From Neptunitalea chrysea (GTDB lineage: Bacteria; Bacteroidota; Bacteroidia; Flavobacteriales; Flavobacteriaceae), in assembly GCF_027924145.1 (NCBI RefSeq), contig NZ_BRVP01000016.1, forward strand, positions 1-64,000: a stretch of 64,000 nucleotides of DNA, read 5' to 3'. Below are positions 36,069 to 46,100 of the stretch, one piece after another; the first letter of the stretch is position 1; every line of letters starts with the position of its first letter. The notes under the pieces were generated by a model. That model had not been told where the DNA came from and made no database searches. It saw only the letters and a list, made by a program, of their open reading frames with translations. The translations under genes were made by a program, and so were the position numbers.

Positions 36069-36863
36069 ATGAAAAAGTTACTTATAACTTTGGTGCTGTT
36101 GTTTAGTGTACTAGGTAGTTGGGCGCAACAACAATCGGTAAATGAATATGCTTATGTAGTAGTACCTATGCAATATGGCTTTTTAAAAAAAGCAGATGAG
36201 TATAATATAAATAGTTTAACCAAATTTTTATTTGAAAAATATGGTTTTACCACCTATCTAGAAGATGATATTCCTTCGGCAAAACGGATGCAACCTTGTG
36301 AAGGTTTACGAGCTAATGTAACCAAGGAATCTGGGTTTTTACGAACTAAACTTAAAGTAACACTTAAGAATTGTAGTGGCGTAGTTGTATTTGAAAGTAG
36401 AATAGGAGAAAGTAGAGAAAAGGAATTTGATAAAGCGTTTAATTTGGCTTTAAGAGATGCCTTTAAGGATGTAGAGGCGTTACATTATAGTTATGAAGTA
36501 AACGCAGAGCCTGTAAAACTTGTTGAAGAAGTGAAGACTTTTAAGGAAAAGGGAGACGAAAAGAAGGAAGAAATTGTTACTAAAGTTGAAGACGTTAATA
36601 AAGTAAAGAATGTTGAGCAGGTTCAGGAAGCTAAGAGTGGTCTTATAGCGAAACCATACAAAGGGTTAAATTATAAGGTCTACGATACTGCTGGTAAAGA
36701 AGTCATGATATTATTATATACAACAATTAAAGATGTATATATGGTAAAAGGGAAAGATGAAATTGTTCATAAAATCAACAATACTTGGATAATTGAAGGT
36801 AATGATGGTAATGAATCAATGGGAGTAAATGGTTTAGATATTACATTTGAAAGTTCGTTTTAG
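36069..36863 (+). CDS. Secreted protein of unknown function
   Basis: A 264-residue protein with a clear signal peptide (1-20, LFSVLGSWAQ). Residues 25-145 form one domain with two Cys (about 77 and 98). About 150-195 is a Lys/Glu/Val-rich linker, and the C-terminal 65 residues (from KPYKGLNYKVYD) form a small beta-rich domain. I do not recognise the family. It starts 4 bp after the YjjG-like gene, so it is the last gene of the radC-to-here unit. It ends 1 bp before the convergent rarA stop. Confidence 0.7.
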   Translation: MKKLLITLVLLFSVLGSWAQQQSVNEYAYVVVPMQYGFLKKADEYNINSLTKFLFEKYGFTTYLEDDIPSAKRMQPCEGLRANVTKESGFLRTKLKVTLKNCSGVVVFESRIGESREKEFDKAFNLALRDAFKDVEALHYSYEVNAEPVKLVEEVKTFKEKGDEKKEEIVTKVEDVNKVKNVEQVQEAKSGLIAKPYKGLNYKVYDTAGKEVMILLYTTIKDVYMVKGKDEIVHKINNTWIIEGNDGNESMGVNGLDITFESSF

Positions 36864-36864
36864 T

Positions 36865-38142
36865 TTAATACCCATATTTATCTTTCCATCTGTTTTTAAG
36901 AAATTCAGCTTGTGATTTTTCACGGGCATTAGTGCCTGGTTCAAATATTTTAGTTCCGGAAAGTTCATTAGGTAAAAATTCCTGATAAGCAAAATTGTTA
37001 GGGTGGTCATGTGAATATTTATAATCTTCACCATACCCTAATTCTTTCATAAGTTTGGTTGGGGCATTACGCAGGTGTAGTGGGATTGACAAATCTCCGG
37101 TTTGTTTCACTAGTTGCTGGGCTTTATTAATAGCCATATAAGAAGCGTTGCTTTTAGGAGATGTAGCTAAGTAAATAGCACATTGACTAAGTATAATCCT
37201 GCTTTCAGGATATCCAATAGTGGTTACTGCCTGAAATGTATTAGTAGCCATTATTAATGCTGTTGGGTTTGCGTTACCAATATCTTCACTTGCAGCAATG
37301 AGCATTCTTCTTGCAATAAACTTCACATCTTCACCACCTTCAATCATTCTGGCTAACCAATATACGGCGCCGTTAGGATCGCTGCCTCGGATTGATTTTA
37401 TAAATGCTGATATAATGTCATAGTGTTGCTCTCCTGTTTTATCGTAAAGAACTGTGTTTTTTTGTATTTTAGATGTAACAAGATCATTGGTTATTTTTAT
37501 CGTGTCTGTACTTTCAGAATTAATAACCAGTTCAAAAATATTCAGTAGTTTTCGTCCATCACCTCCCGATAGTTTTAATAGTGCCTCAGTTTCTGCTAAT
37601 TCTATGTTCTTAGATTTTAACTCACTATCTGTCTCAATAGCTCTTGTAAGCATCGTTTCTAAAGCCTCTTTGTCAAATGCATTTAGTACATAGACTTGAC
37701 ATCTAGATAAAAGAGCAGGTATGACTTCAAAACTTGGGTTTTCTGTGGTTGCACCAATAAGCGTAACCCAGCCTTTTTCTACTGCGGCTAGTAAGGAATC
37801 TTGTTGTGATTTGCTAAATCTATGAATCTCATCTATAAATAAAATAGGATTCTTAGTGGTAAATAAACCTCCGCTTTGCTTTGCTTTTTCAATTACTTCT
37901 CGTACTTCTTTAACTCCGCTGTTAATAGCGCTCAGGGTATAGAAAGGACGTTTACTTTCAGTTGCTATAATAGTAGCTAATGTTGTTTTTCCTGTTCCGG
38001 GTGGTCCCCATAAGATTAATGATGGGATAAGACCTTTTTTTATTTGATTGGTTAATGTTCCGGTTGGGCCAACAAGGTGCTGCTGACTAATATAGTCAGA
38101 AAGTGAAGTGGGTCTAATACGTTCTGCCAAAGGTTCATTCAT
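36865..38142 (-). CDS. rarA: Replication-associated recombination AAA+ ATPase RarA
   Basis: A 425-residue AAA+ protein of the RarA/MgsA/WRNIP1 family that acts at stalled replication forks. Walker A GPPGTGKT is at 46-53, Walker B ILFIDEIHRF at about 104-113, sensor 1 GATTENPSFE near 131-140, and the arginine-finger region LLSRCQVY is present. The C-terminal cluster includes RGSDPNGAVYWLARMIEGGED and the HLRNAPTKLMKELGYG end. Length is normal. Monocistronic; a box TACATTTA, one base off consensus, lies 4 nt before the ATG. Confidence 0.96.
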   Translation of the reverse strand: MNEPLAERIRPTSLSDYISQQHLVGPTGTLTNQIKKGLIPSLILWGPPGTGKTTLATIIATESKRPFYTLSAINSGVKEVREVIEKAKQSGGLFTTKNPILFIDEIHRFSKSQQDSLLAAVEKGWVTLIGATTENPSFEVIPALLSRCQVYVLNAFDKEALETMLTRAIETDSELKSKNIELAETEALLKLSGGDGRKLLNIFELVINSESTDTIKITNDLVTSKIQKNTVLYDKTGEQHYDIISAFIKSIRGSDPNGAVYWLARMIEGGEDVKFIARRMLIAASEDIGNANPTALIMATNTFQAVTTIGYPESRIILSQCAIYLATSPKSNASYMAINKAQQLVKQTGDLSIPLHLRNAPTKLMKELGYGEDYKYSHDHPNNFAYQEFLPNELSGTKIFEPGTNAREKSQAEFLKNRWKDKYGY

Positions 38143-38217
38143 GGGGTAAATGTACTATATTTATATGACAAATTTTCGGTATATAGTATTTGGCTACTTT
38201 TTTGTGTGGTTATTCAT

Positions 38218-38988
38218 ATGAGCAAATTTAAACAAACATATGCGTATTATAGTGGGGTAGTATTATATCCTTTGTATTTGGTTGTGGCAATGTGGGTTGC
38301 TTTTTATGTAGATGTAATATTTAATTTACATGCCTACGAATATGGTATATACCCTCGTACTTTAATGGGTTTAAAAGGGGTGTTTTTGAGCCCGTTTATA
38401 CATGGTTCGTTAAAACATTTATATAGTAATACATTACCGTTATTATTTTTAAGTGCGGCACTTTTTTATTTCTATAGAAAAATTAGTTGGAAGGTGTTTC
38501 TTAGTGGTTATCTGTTAACTGGTATTATTACATGGCTAATTGCCCGGTCCAGTTTTCATATTGGTATGAGTGGAGTTATATACTTTCTAAGTAGTTTTAT
38601 TTTTTTCAAGGGTATTTTTTCTAAACACTTTCGGTTAATTGCTGTTTCACTTATTGTTGTGTTTATGTATGGTAGTACCATATGGTATGTATTGCCAATT
38701 AAGGAGGGTATGTCATGGGAAGGACATTTAGCTGGTTTTATTACAGGTTTATTATTGGCCTATTTTGTAAAAGTTCCGGAAGAGAATAAGCCTGTTTATG
38801 AATGGCAGAAGCCAGATTATGTACCACGAAAACATGATATGTTTATGAAACATTTTGATGATGATGGTAATTTTGTTTCTGAAAGTAAACAATTAGAGCA
38901 ATTAAAAGAGGAGTTGAACAAGTATGATTGGAATCAAATTGAGTATAAATATACTTATAAAGAAAATAAAGACGACAATAATGAATAA
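38218..38988 (+). CDS. Rhomboid-family intramembrane serine protease
   Basis: A 256-residue membrane protein with about six membrane segments and a hydrophilic C-terminal tail of some 70 residues. The catalytic dyad is visible as Ser118 in GMSGVIYF and His170 in EGHLAGFITG, and the early NTLPLLFLSA segment corresponds to the usual loop/TM2 region. It should cleave membrane proteins within the bilayer; substrates are unknown. A GTG at 38206 is in frame, but ATG at 38218 (MSKFKQTYAYY) is the more natural start. Convergent with rlmB (9 bp apart). Confidence 0.87.
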   Translation: MSKFKQTYAYYSGVVLYPLYLVVAMWVAFYVDVIFNLHAYEYGIYPRTLMGLKGVFLSPFIHGSLKHLYSNTLPLLFLSAALFYFYRKISWKVFLSGYLLTGIITWLIARSSFHIGMSGVIYFLSSFIFFKGIFSKHFRLIAVSLIVVFMYGSTIWYVLPIKEGMSWEGHLAGFITGLLLAYFVKVPEENKPVYEWQKPDYVPRKHDMFMKHFDDDGNFVSESKQLEQLKEELNKYDWNQIEYKYTYKENKDDNNE

Positions 38989-38997
38989 AGAGATTAA

Positions 38998-39732
38998 TTA
39001 AAAACGTTGTCTTACTACTTCATATAAGAATACTCCACAGGCTACAGATACATTTAATGATCCAATTGAGCCGTACATAGGAAGCTTCGCCTTTTTATCT
39101 ACTGTTTTTAAGATAGAAGGTGATATTCCTGTACCTTCAGAGCCCATGATGATAGCTGTTGGTAAAGTAAAGTCAACATTGTATAAAGAATCATCCGTTT
39201 TTTCTGTGGCAGCAATTACTTGTATGCCGCTTCCTTGTAGGTAGTAGATAGCATCTTTTAGATGTTCTACTTTAGCAATAGGAACATTAAATACCGCACC
39301 GGCAGATGTTTTAACCGTATCTGCGGTAATAGGTGCACTACCTTGTTTTTGAATAATAATCCCATCAATACCCGTGCATTCAGCGGTACGAATGATAGCA
39401 CCAAAATTTCTAACATCAGATAGTTGGTCTAAAAGTAGGAAGGTAGGAGTATGACCCTGTTCTAGGGTGTTCATCACTAAGTTTTCGAAGTTATGGAATT
39501 CAATGGGAGAGATGTTTGCAATTACTCCTTGGTGATTTTTTTTAGATAAGCGATTTAATTTTTCAATTGGGACAAATGAAGAGGCTATTTGTTCGCTTTT
39601 TAAAAGGCTGTTTAATTCTTTAAAAAGGTCGCCTTGAAGTCCTTTCTGAATAAAGACTTTGTCAATGGTTTTACCAGCGTTTATAGCTTCTATAACGGCA
39701 CGTATGCCAAATATTTGATAGTTATTGTCCAT
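38998..39732 (-). CDS. rlmB: 23S rRNA (guanosine-2'-O-)methyltransferase RlmB-like
   Basis: SPOUT-class TrmH-family RNA methyltransferase, 244 residues. The N-terminal L30e-like substrate-binding domain begins IFGIRAVIEAI. The C-terminal knot has DQLSDVRNFGAIIRTAECTG, then IIMGSEGTGIS and the SLNVSVACGVFLYE motif 3. RlmB methylates G2251 in E. coli 23S rRNA; TrmH-like paralogues are hard to separate by eye. The frame runs to 39747, but a -7 box at 39744-39737 lies there, so the Met at 39732 is the likely start and the mRNA may be leaderless. Confidence 0.88.
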   Translation of the reverse strand: MDNNYQIFGIRAVIEAINAGKTIDKVFIQKGLQGDLFKELNSLLKSEQIASSFVPIEKLNRLSKKNHQGVIANISPIEFHNFENLVMNTLEQGHTPTFLLLDQLSDVRNFGAIIRTAECTGIDGIIIQKQGSAPITADTVKTSAGAVFNVPIAKVEHLKDAIYYLQGSGIQVIAATEKTDDSLYNVDFTLPTAIIMGSEGTGISPSILKTVDKKAKLPMYGSIGSLNVSVACGVFLYEVVRQRF

Positions 39733-39736
39733 TTGA

Positions 39737-39744
39737 CAAAAGTA
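39737..39744 (-). promoter_or_regulatory. -7 box 4 nt before the rlmB start
   Basis: On the minus strand TACTTTTG matches TAnnTTTG and is followed by four bases and the ATG at 39732. A TTG 23 nt further upstream lies inside the preceding terminator hairpin and may serve as a loose -33 element. Confidence 0.55.
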
Positions 39745-39747
39745 CAT

Positions 39748-39777
39748 AAAAAAAGGTTGCCATTTGGCAACCTTTTT
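39748..39777 (-). terminator. Terminator of the SusC-SusD-lipoprotein operon
   Basis: Stem GGTTGCC / GGCAACC (7 GC-rich bp, extended by A-T pairs on both sides) with a 4-nt loop; seven T follow on the minus strand. It lies 22 nt after the last lipoprotein stop at 39799 and directly precedes the rlmB promoter. Confidence 0.85.
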
Positions 39778-39798
39778 ATTAGTTATACTTCTAAAAAA

Positions 39799-40740
39799 TT
39801 AGAATTTTTTAGGAGCATGGAATATTTCTGCTAATTCAGATTTAGTTTTTCCAGACCAAACAGGATCACCAGTAAAGAAATCTTGTAAAGTATATGAACC
39901 GCTACTAATAGTTAAAACATAGTAGTTGTAAGCGTCAGCATATCCTTCTTCTTCTCCACCGTTAGTAGAATTCCAATAAGTAGAAAGGTCTATTTCATCG
40001 ATAGATTGCCCTGTTTTAGTTAAGATGAACTTAGCAGGGAAGTAGGTTTCAGATTGGAATGTAGCACTACCAAGAGAGTAAAGACCAGCTTGTAAGTAGT
40101 AAGTGCCATCAGCATAACCAGCAAGGTCAAGAGCTTCAGGACAGTCATAGTAAGCTGTTGCTATAGTAGCGAAAGTATCATCATATAAAATCATATCAAA
40201 ATCGATATCACAAAGATCTTGATCAGCACCTGATGCATCAGTATAAGTACCATCCCAATTTAATTCGATTAATAAATCGTCATTGGTATAGTTCTCAATA
40301 CTTAAATCAAATGTATCAGAACCACCAACCATGTAAGCATATGGCGTACTAGTTGCACCAATTGCAATTGAGAAAGTCTCAGTGTCTTCAGGAAGAATAT
40401 CGTGATAAATAATGATAGTAGCAGTACCAGTTGTTTGGTATGCATCTACAGTACCTTCATCAGTAATATCATAATCTACTCCTTCTTCTGCAGTACCATC
40501 TGTAGAAACAATGTCGAAGTTAAGATCCTCGTGAATAGCCTTATCTAAAGTAATGTTAACGGTAATTTCAGGATTACCTTCTTCATTAATTGATGTTGTA
40601 GAAACAGCAAATGATGCAGTAGGATTATCTGGTGAAATTGTCGAAGCCACATCTTGATCCGCTTTTCTGTAATCACAAGAAGTAATAATACCACCTGTAA
40701 TTACCAGTAATGAGAATATTTTATATATATATTTTTTCAT
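39799..40740 (-). CDS. Surface-type lipoprotein with Calx-beta-like domain
   Basis: A 313-residue lipoprotein: signal sequence with lipobox ending at Cys22 (GGIITSC), followed by acidic residues that may act as a surface export signal in Bacteroidota. Residues about 40-150 look like a Calx-beta domain (ITVNITLDKAIHEDLNFDI, GTAEEGVDYDI, ILPEDTETFSIAI). The rest is Tyr/Asp-rich with no recognised domain. It is the last gene of the susCD unit (30 bp after the preceding gene) and presumably assists substrate capture at the cell surface. Confidence 0.75.
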   Translation of the reverse strand: MKKYIYKIFSLLVITGGIITSCDYRKADQDVASTISPDNPTASFAVSTTSINEEGNPEITVNITLDKAIHEDLNFDIVSTDGTAEEGVDYDITDEGTVDAYQTTGTATIIIYHDILPEDTETFSIAIGATSTPYAYMVGGSDTFDLSIENYTNDDLLIELNWDGTYTDASGADQDLCDIDFDMILYDDTFATIATAYYDCPEALDLAGYADGTYYLQAGLYSLGSATFQSETYFPAKFILTKTGQSIDEIDLSTYWNSTNGGEEEGYADAYNYYVLTISSGSYTLQDFFTGDPVWSGKTKSELAEIFHAPKKF

Positions 40741-40770
40741 TTCTTAAGTTTTATTATCTATACGATTAGA

Positions 40771-41583
40771 TTAAAGACGGTATAATGTCCATGATAAATC
40801 AACATACCAACTAACACCTGCACAATTAACATTAGTAAAATTAAGGTCACCTGTAGTGCTATCAACAGTACCTGTAGCAGCTCCTCCATCTGATCCTGTT
40901 ACAGGATTAGAAGCTTGGTATTGCCAATCTGTAATGGTTAAATCACCACAAACATCTGAGAATTCAAACCAGTACCAGCTTGCAAATGTTGGTAAATAGT
41001 CTGAATGGTACGTACCAGGTTCAACTTCTGTAATAGTTACATAATTTGTGCCGCTACTGAAGTAGATAGCATAGTCTCCAGCTAAAGCAGATTCACATAA
41101 GTAATTAATTGTAACAGCACAAGTGGCAGTTATACCATTAGCAACTACATTTCCGTTGCTAGTAACCTGAGTAATATTTAATACAAGTACTGGTGACTCA
41201 TCTAACGGAGGTGTAATACCATCTGTTAAGATAGTAATAGGTAAGTTGTCAATATAGTTTTGACCTTCTGTTAAGGTAAATGTAGTAACACTTAAAGGAG
41301 CGTAATTTACATCAGCTACAGCGGTAGAGGAAGCATCTACTGAAACTGAAAAAGTAACATCATCAGTCATTGTCATTGAAGTTGGTCCAACAACTTCCAT
41401 ATCTAGAGAGAAAGGATATTCGTCTCCTGTAGCAGTAAAGTTAGCCGCAGCAGTTGTAGATGTAAAACCAACTAAGTTTGGTCCTTGATCATATCCATCA
41501 GTGTCAACAGTATCATCTACAAGACATGACGTAGCCATAGATGCACATGTAATCATTAGTAAAAATTTATAAACTCTTTTCAT
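40771..41583 (-). CDS. Surface-type lipoprotein, DUF1735-like
   Basis: A 270-residue lipoprotein with lipobox Cys20 (CASMATSC) followed by acidic residues. The N-terminal 130 residues form a beta-sandwich-like domain similar to DUF1735/Calx-beta regions of SusE-type proteins (TFTLTEGQNYIDNLPITILTDG in two parts). The C-terminal half, with paired Cys and Trp residues, is unassigned. It lies 14 bp downstream of the susD gene. SusE-like proteins bind the operon's substrate; here the substrate is unknown. Confidence 0.72.
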   Translation of the reverse strand: MKRVYKFLLMITCASMATSCLVDDTVDTDGYDQGPNLVGFTSTTAAANFTATGDEYPFSLDMEVVGPTSMTMTDDVTFSVSVDASSTAVADVNYAPLSVTTFTLTEGQNYIDNLPITILTDGITPPLDESPVLVLNITQVTSNGNVVANGITATCAVTINYLCESALAGDYAIYFSSGTNYVTITEVEPGTYHSDYLPTFASWYWFEFSDVCGDLTITDWQYQASNPVTGSDGGAATGTVDSTTGDLNFTNVNCAGVSWYVDLSWTLYRL

Positions 41584-41597
41584 CTTAATTTTTTTAA

Positions 41598-43088
41598 TTA
41601 GTTATGCCAAAAAATGTACTCTGTAAACTCATCTGGTTGATCTGGTAGATTACCTGCGTTACCAGTAATCTCAGATGTAGGGTAAGATAATCTTACAGGT
41701 CTGTCGGCGTTAGTATTATTTAACGGAACAGGAATACCTGAAGGGAAACCAGTTCTGTTATATTCTATCCAAGACTCATGTGCGTTAGTACCATTTAACG
41801 CTAACCATTTTTGAGTAATAATTGCTTCAATTTTATCTGTGTCAGGAGTAGCAGCCCATGATACATTTGCTATACCTTGAGCATAGTAAGTAGATGCTCC
41901 AGTAGCTCCTAAATAATCAAAAGATGCAGAAATACCAGCTTCATACATTGCTTGTGCGTCACCAGTCATGAAATTTCTTTGAATAGCTTCAGCTTGTAAG
42001 AAATAAGACTCAGCTAATAACATTACAGGTGCATCTTGTTCTGGAGAAGAAACTAATGAAGGCCCTAATAAAGAAACTTGATCAGAAACATATAGTCCTG
42101 TAGGGTAATCTAATAACCCTTGTGGTACACCTAAATGTGTTCCTGTTGAAGGTACAGAATATAGGTAATCAATTCTAGAGTCATTGGTATCTTCTAAATA
42201 ACCAATAATGTAGTCAGAAGCACAAGTAGCTAACATGTTGTTAGTGTCCTCACCAGCAACAGATAAACCGTAATCAGCGTAAAAAGGAGACTGCTTGTTC
42301 TCATCGTTTTCATATCCTGGGTTAGCAACAACGTCTGCAGAAATAAAACCAGAACCTTCAGACATAATATCAGCAATACCAGAAGTAATGTCAGCTTGTT
42401 TGCTTGTTACATCAGACTGTCTGATTAAGATTCTTAATTTAACAGTGTTAGCAAACTGAATCCATGAAGTCATATCTCCACCAAAAATGATATCATCATC
42501 TCCAGGAACTTCATCATCGCTATCAGTAGCTTTAATTAAAGCAATAGCGTTATCTATTTTTACGATTAAATCATCATATATAGTTTGTGCATCATCATAA
42601 GCTGGAGTTGGGTTATTACCTCTTTCAAGTGCTTCAGAGTAAGGGATGTCACCGTATGTATCAACTAAAGTTTGGAAATGGTATGCTTGCATGATTTCTG
42701 CAATACCAATATAGTTGTCATAGATAGAATTCTCATCTTCTACATATAAATCACACAAGACCTCATATTGTTTTAACGTATTTGCGTAAGTCGCGTTCCA
42801 TATTCTACCGTAGAAAGCAGCACTTACACTATAGTTAAACTCGTCATAATACCATGAGTATTCATCAGATTGACTCCAGTTAACCATAAATAGATTACCT
42901 AAAGTGTTTGTGTATCTATCAGCTAGATTGTAACTAACAGAATATTTTTGTGCTACCGGCAAAATTAAATCTGGTGCAACATCTGTAGGGTTATTTGGAT
43001 CATCGTTAATCGCCAAATAATCGTCACTACAAGACCCTAGCATGATTAATGCTAGTGAAATTTGAATATATTTAAAATATCTTTTCAT
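41598..43088 (-). CDS. SusD/RagB-family outer membrane lipoprotein
   Basis: Substrate-binding lid of a SusCD importer, 496 residues. The lipobox is LGSC with Cys20, then the SusD-like_2 hallmark YLAINDDPNNPTDV. TPR-like helices follow, with typical RNWNATYANTLKQ-type and VDTYGDIPYSEAL motifs, and a C-terminal EAIITQKWLALNGTNAHESWIEYNRTGFP. This subgroup is often tied to peptide or glycan uptake. It is directly downstream of the susC gene (43 bp gap). No hydrolase accompanies it, so the substrate cannot be inferred. Confidence 0.92.
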   Translation of the reverse strand: MKRYFKYIQISLALIMLGSCSDDYLAINDDPNNPTDVAPDLILPVAQKYSVSYNLADRYTNTLGNLFMVNWSQSDEYSWYYDEFNYSVSAAFYGRIWNATYANTLKQYEVLCDLYVEDENSIYDNYIGIAEIMQAYHFQTLVDTYGDIPYSEALERGNNPTPAYDDAQTIYDDLIVKIDNAIALIKATDSDDEVPGDDDIIFGGDMTSWIQFANTVKLRILIRQSDVTSKQADITSGIADIMSEGSGFISADVVANPGYENDENKQSPFYADYGLSVAGEDTNNMLATCASDYIIGYLEDTNDSRIDYLYSVPSTGTHLGVPQGLLDYPTGLYVSDQVSLLGPSLVSSPEQDAPVMLLAESYFLQAEAIQRNFMTGDAQAMYEAGISASFDYLGATGASTYYAQGIANVSWAATPDTDKIEAIITQKWLALNGTNAHESWIEYNRTGFPSGIPVPLNNTNADRPVRLSYPTSEITGNAGNLPDQPDEFTEYIFWHN

Positions 43089-43131
43089 AATTTGTATAAT
43101 TTCTTCTTTCTAAATATTAGTGAAACCTCAA

Positions 43132-46100
43132 TTAAAATTCAACATTTAAATTAACACCAAATGTTCTTGTAGGAGGTGATTGGCTATATCCACCAATACC
43201 TATAGCATTACTATTGGAGTTGTTGAATTCAGGATCTGAAAATCTATTTTCTTTTGGTAACCAAGTTAAAAGGTTTCTAGCAACAAGACCTAAAGATAAT
43301 TTATTAATGAAAGTACCGTCTAATAATTTTGGAGAAAAAGAATAGTTTAATGCTAATTCTCTTAATTTAACAGCAGTAGCATCAAAAACATAGTTTTCTG
43401 TAATTAGGTTATAATGGTCTGTCCAGTAAGACTGCAAACCTCCGGTAACAGCAATATTTGTGTTTTCTACATAAACAGGATTGTCACTAGTACCTGTGTT
43501 AATAACAGAATTAGGAAGCACAAAATCTTGTCTGTTAGCAGAAACAGAAGCCATAGATCTACCTGTGAATTCCATTCTATCAGCAAGTTGAGAATAATAA
43601 ACGTGACCTGTTCTGTAATCTAAGGTGGCAGATAAAGTAAATCCTTTATATTTCATAACAGAAACTAAACCAACTGTATAATCAGGAGTAGTTTTACCCA
43701 AGTTTTTAAGATCGCCAATAATTGGTCTTCCTGTGTCAGCATCAATTACAATACGTCCTTGGTCATCTCTTTCGTAAGATATTCCTTTAATCTGAGGGAA
43801 TGCCTCACCTTCAACAGCATATACACCAACTGATCCGTTAGTTGATACAGCAGTTTCTGTAACACCATCTGAAATTTCGTTAACTACAGTTTCTTGGTGT
43901 GTAATGTTAAGATTTAAATTCCAAGAAAAATCTTGGGTTTTTAAAACGGTACCATTTAAACTTAGTTCAAGACCATTGTTTTCTAATTCTCCAATGTTGG
44001 TTAAGTAAGAAGTAGCACCCGAAGCATAAGAAGGAGTAATAGCAGTAATAAGATCTGTAGTGATAATTTTATATGCACTTGCAGTTACGTTCAATCTGTT
44101 TTTGAATAGACTTAAATCTAAAGTAATCTCACTTGTGTTTAATTTCTCTTTCTTAATGTTTTCATCAATTGTTTGACTACTAAGTGCAAAACCAGCAAGA
44201 TCACCGAAAGGGAATCCGCTAGAAGAACTATAAGTTTCGTTAATTCTGTAAGCGCTTAAGTCGTTATAAACTGTAGAGTTGTTAACGGAAAGCTTAGCAA
44301 ATGATAATATATCAGATTTTAATGATTCAACTGCATCAGTTAATACAAAAGAAATACCTCCCCCTGGATATAGGTAATTGTTATCTCCTTTACTTAGAGT
44401 AGATGTATAATCGTAACGTGCACTTACATTAGCATATAACCATTTTTTATAACCTAAAGTTATATCACTTAAGAAAGCATATCTTCTAGTGTGGGCTTCG
44501 TCTACTACTACATCAGGGGTACCTGTTCCGTTAGATACATCATAGAATCCAGGAATACTTAAGTTGTTTGCCTGAATTGCGTTATAATGGTAGTGGTAGG
44601 TGTTTTGAGTAGTACCAACAATAGTCTTTAAATTAAAATCATCATTTAAGTCAAAAGTACCAGTAGCTAATAAATCTGCTGTATATGTCAGTGCCTGAGA
44701 AGAATTATCAACTACAAAAGAAGAAACTGCATCTGGTCTAGAAGCAAAAGCAATCATATCGTCAGTAGAATACGTTTGCTCAGCTCTCCATTCTTTGCCA
44801 TGCCCTTGAACTTTGTTAAGTCCTAATCTTACCACAACGTTTAACCACTTGTAAGGATCCCAAGAACCACTTAAGTTAGCCGTGAATCTGTCAGTCCAGT
44901 CATTGTTTCTATTTGTGTCAAGTGCCCAGTAAGGGTTTTGGTAATAACCGTTGTAGTATCCGTTAGGAGAAGAATAAAAATCGTTTCTCCAATCACTATA
45001 TCTGCTTAACGGAATGTTAGCAGGAGTGTTTAATATAAACCAGTATAAAGGTCTGTCTTGAGAACCAATAGTGCTACCTACTACGCTTGTTTCATCTCTG
45101 TAGTAGTTTGTGTTTAAGTTTAATGTTAAGTTTCCAATAGTTTTAGAAGCATTAACTCTAAACATAGTTTTTTCAAAAGTATCTTTTGGTACAGTACCAG
45201 TTGTACTTTGCTTACCTATAGAAGCATAGAAAGACGAAGTTTCGTCTCCACCACTAAAATAAACAGTGTTTTGATAAGTTTCACCAGTGTTATAAAAATC
45301 ACGTAAGTTATTAGCTATAGGAGCATATTTAACTGACTGGTAAGATCCATCAGAGAATGTTGGTCCAATTTGACGCATAGTACCGTCAAATCTTGGTCCC
45401 CAGTTGGTGTTTTCAATTGGGTTATAATCTCCTTGCCATCCAGAGCCATATTCAGTTTGGAATTCTGGCATATAAGATACTTCTTCAAATGTAGCTACAG
45501 AATTTAAACCAACTGTAAACTTTTTGTTTTTATTACCTTTTTTAGTTGTAACAACTAAAACTCCATTACCTGCTGATGATCCATATAGTACAGCGGCAGA
45601 AGCACCTTTAAGAACGTTAATGCTCTCAATGTCATTTGGGTTTAACGCATCAAAAGCATTTTGGTTTGTTAAAGACCCGTCAATAACAACGGCAGCTTCG
45701 TTAGAAGCAGAAATAGAAGTTAAACCTCTCAAGATAACCTGAGTAGAAGGCTTAACACCGTTGTTTTGAATGTTAATTTGTAAACCAGCAACTTTACCTA
45801 CTAAACCAGAAGAAGCAGTTGTAGGTTGAACCATATTCATAACTTCTGAATCTACAGTTTCAGTGTTGTAAATAAGCTCTCTTCTTTCTTTTTTAATACC
45901 AAATCCTACTACAACAACTTCGTCTAAAGTCTGCGCGTCTAAACTTAACGTAACGTCAATTGTAGTTTGGTTACTAACTGTTATTTCTTGTGTTTTAAAA
46001 CCAACATAAGTAAAAACTAAAACTTCACCAGTAGAAGCGGTGATTTCATATTTTCCATCAAAATCGGTTTGAGTACCGATACTCTTTCCTTTGATTTGAA

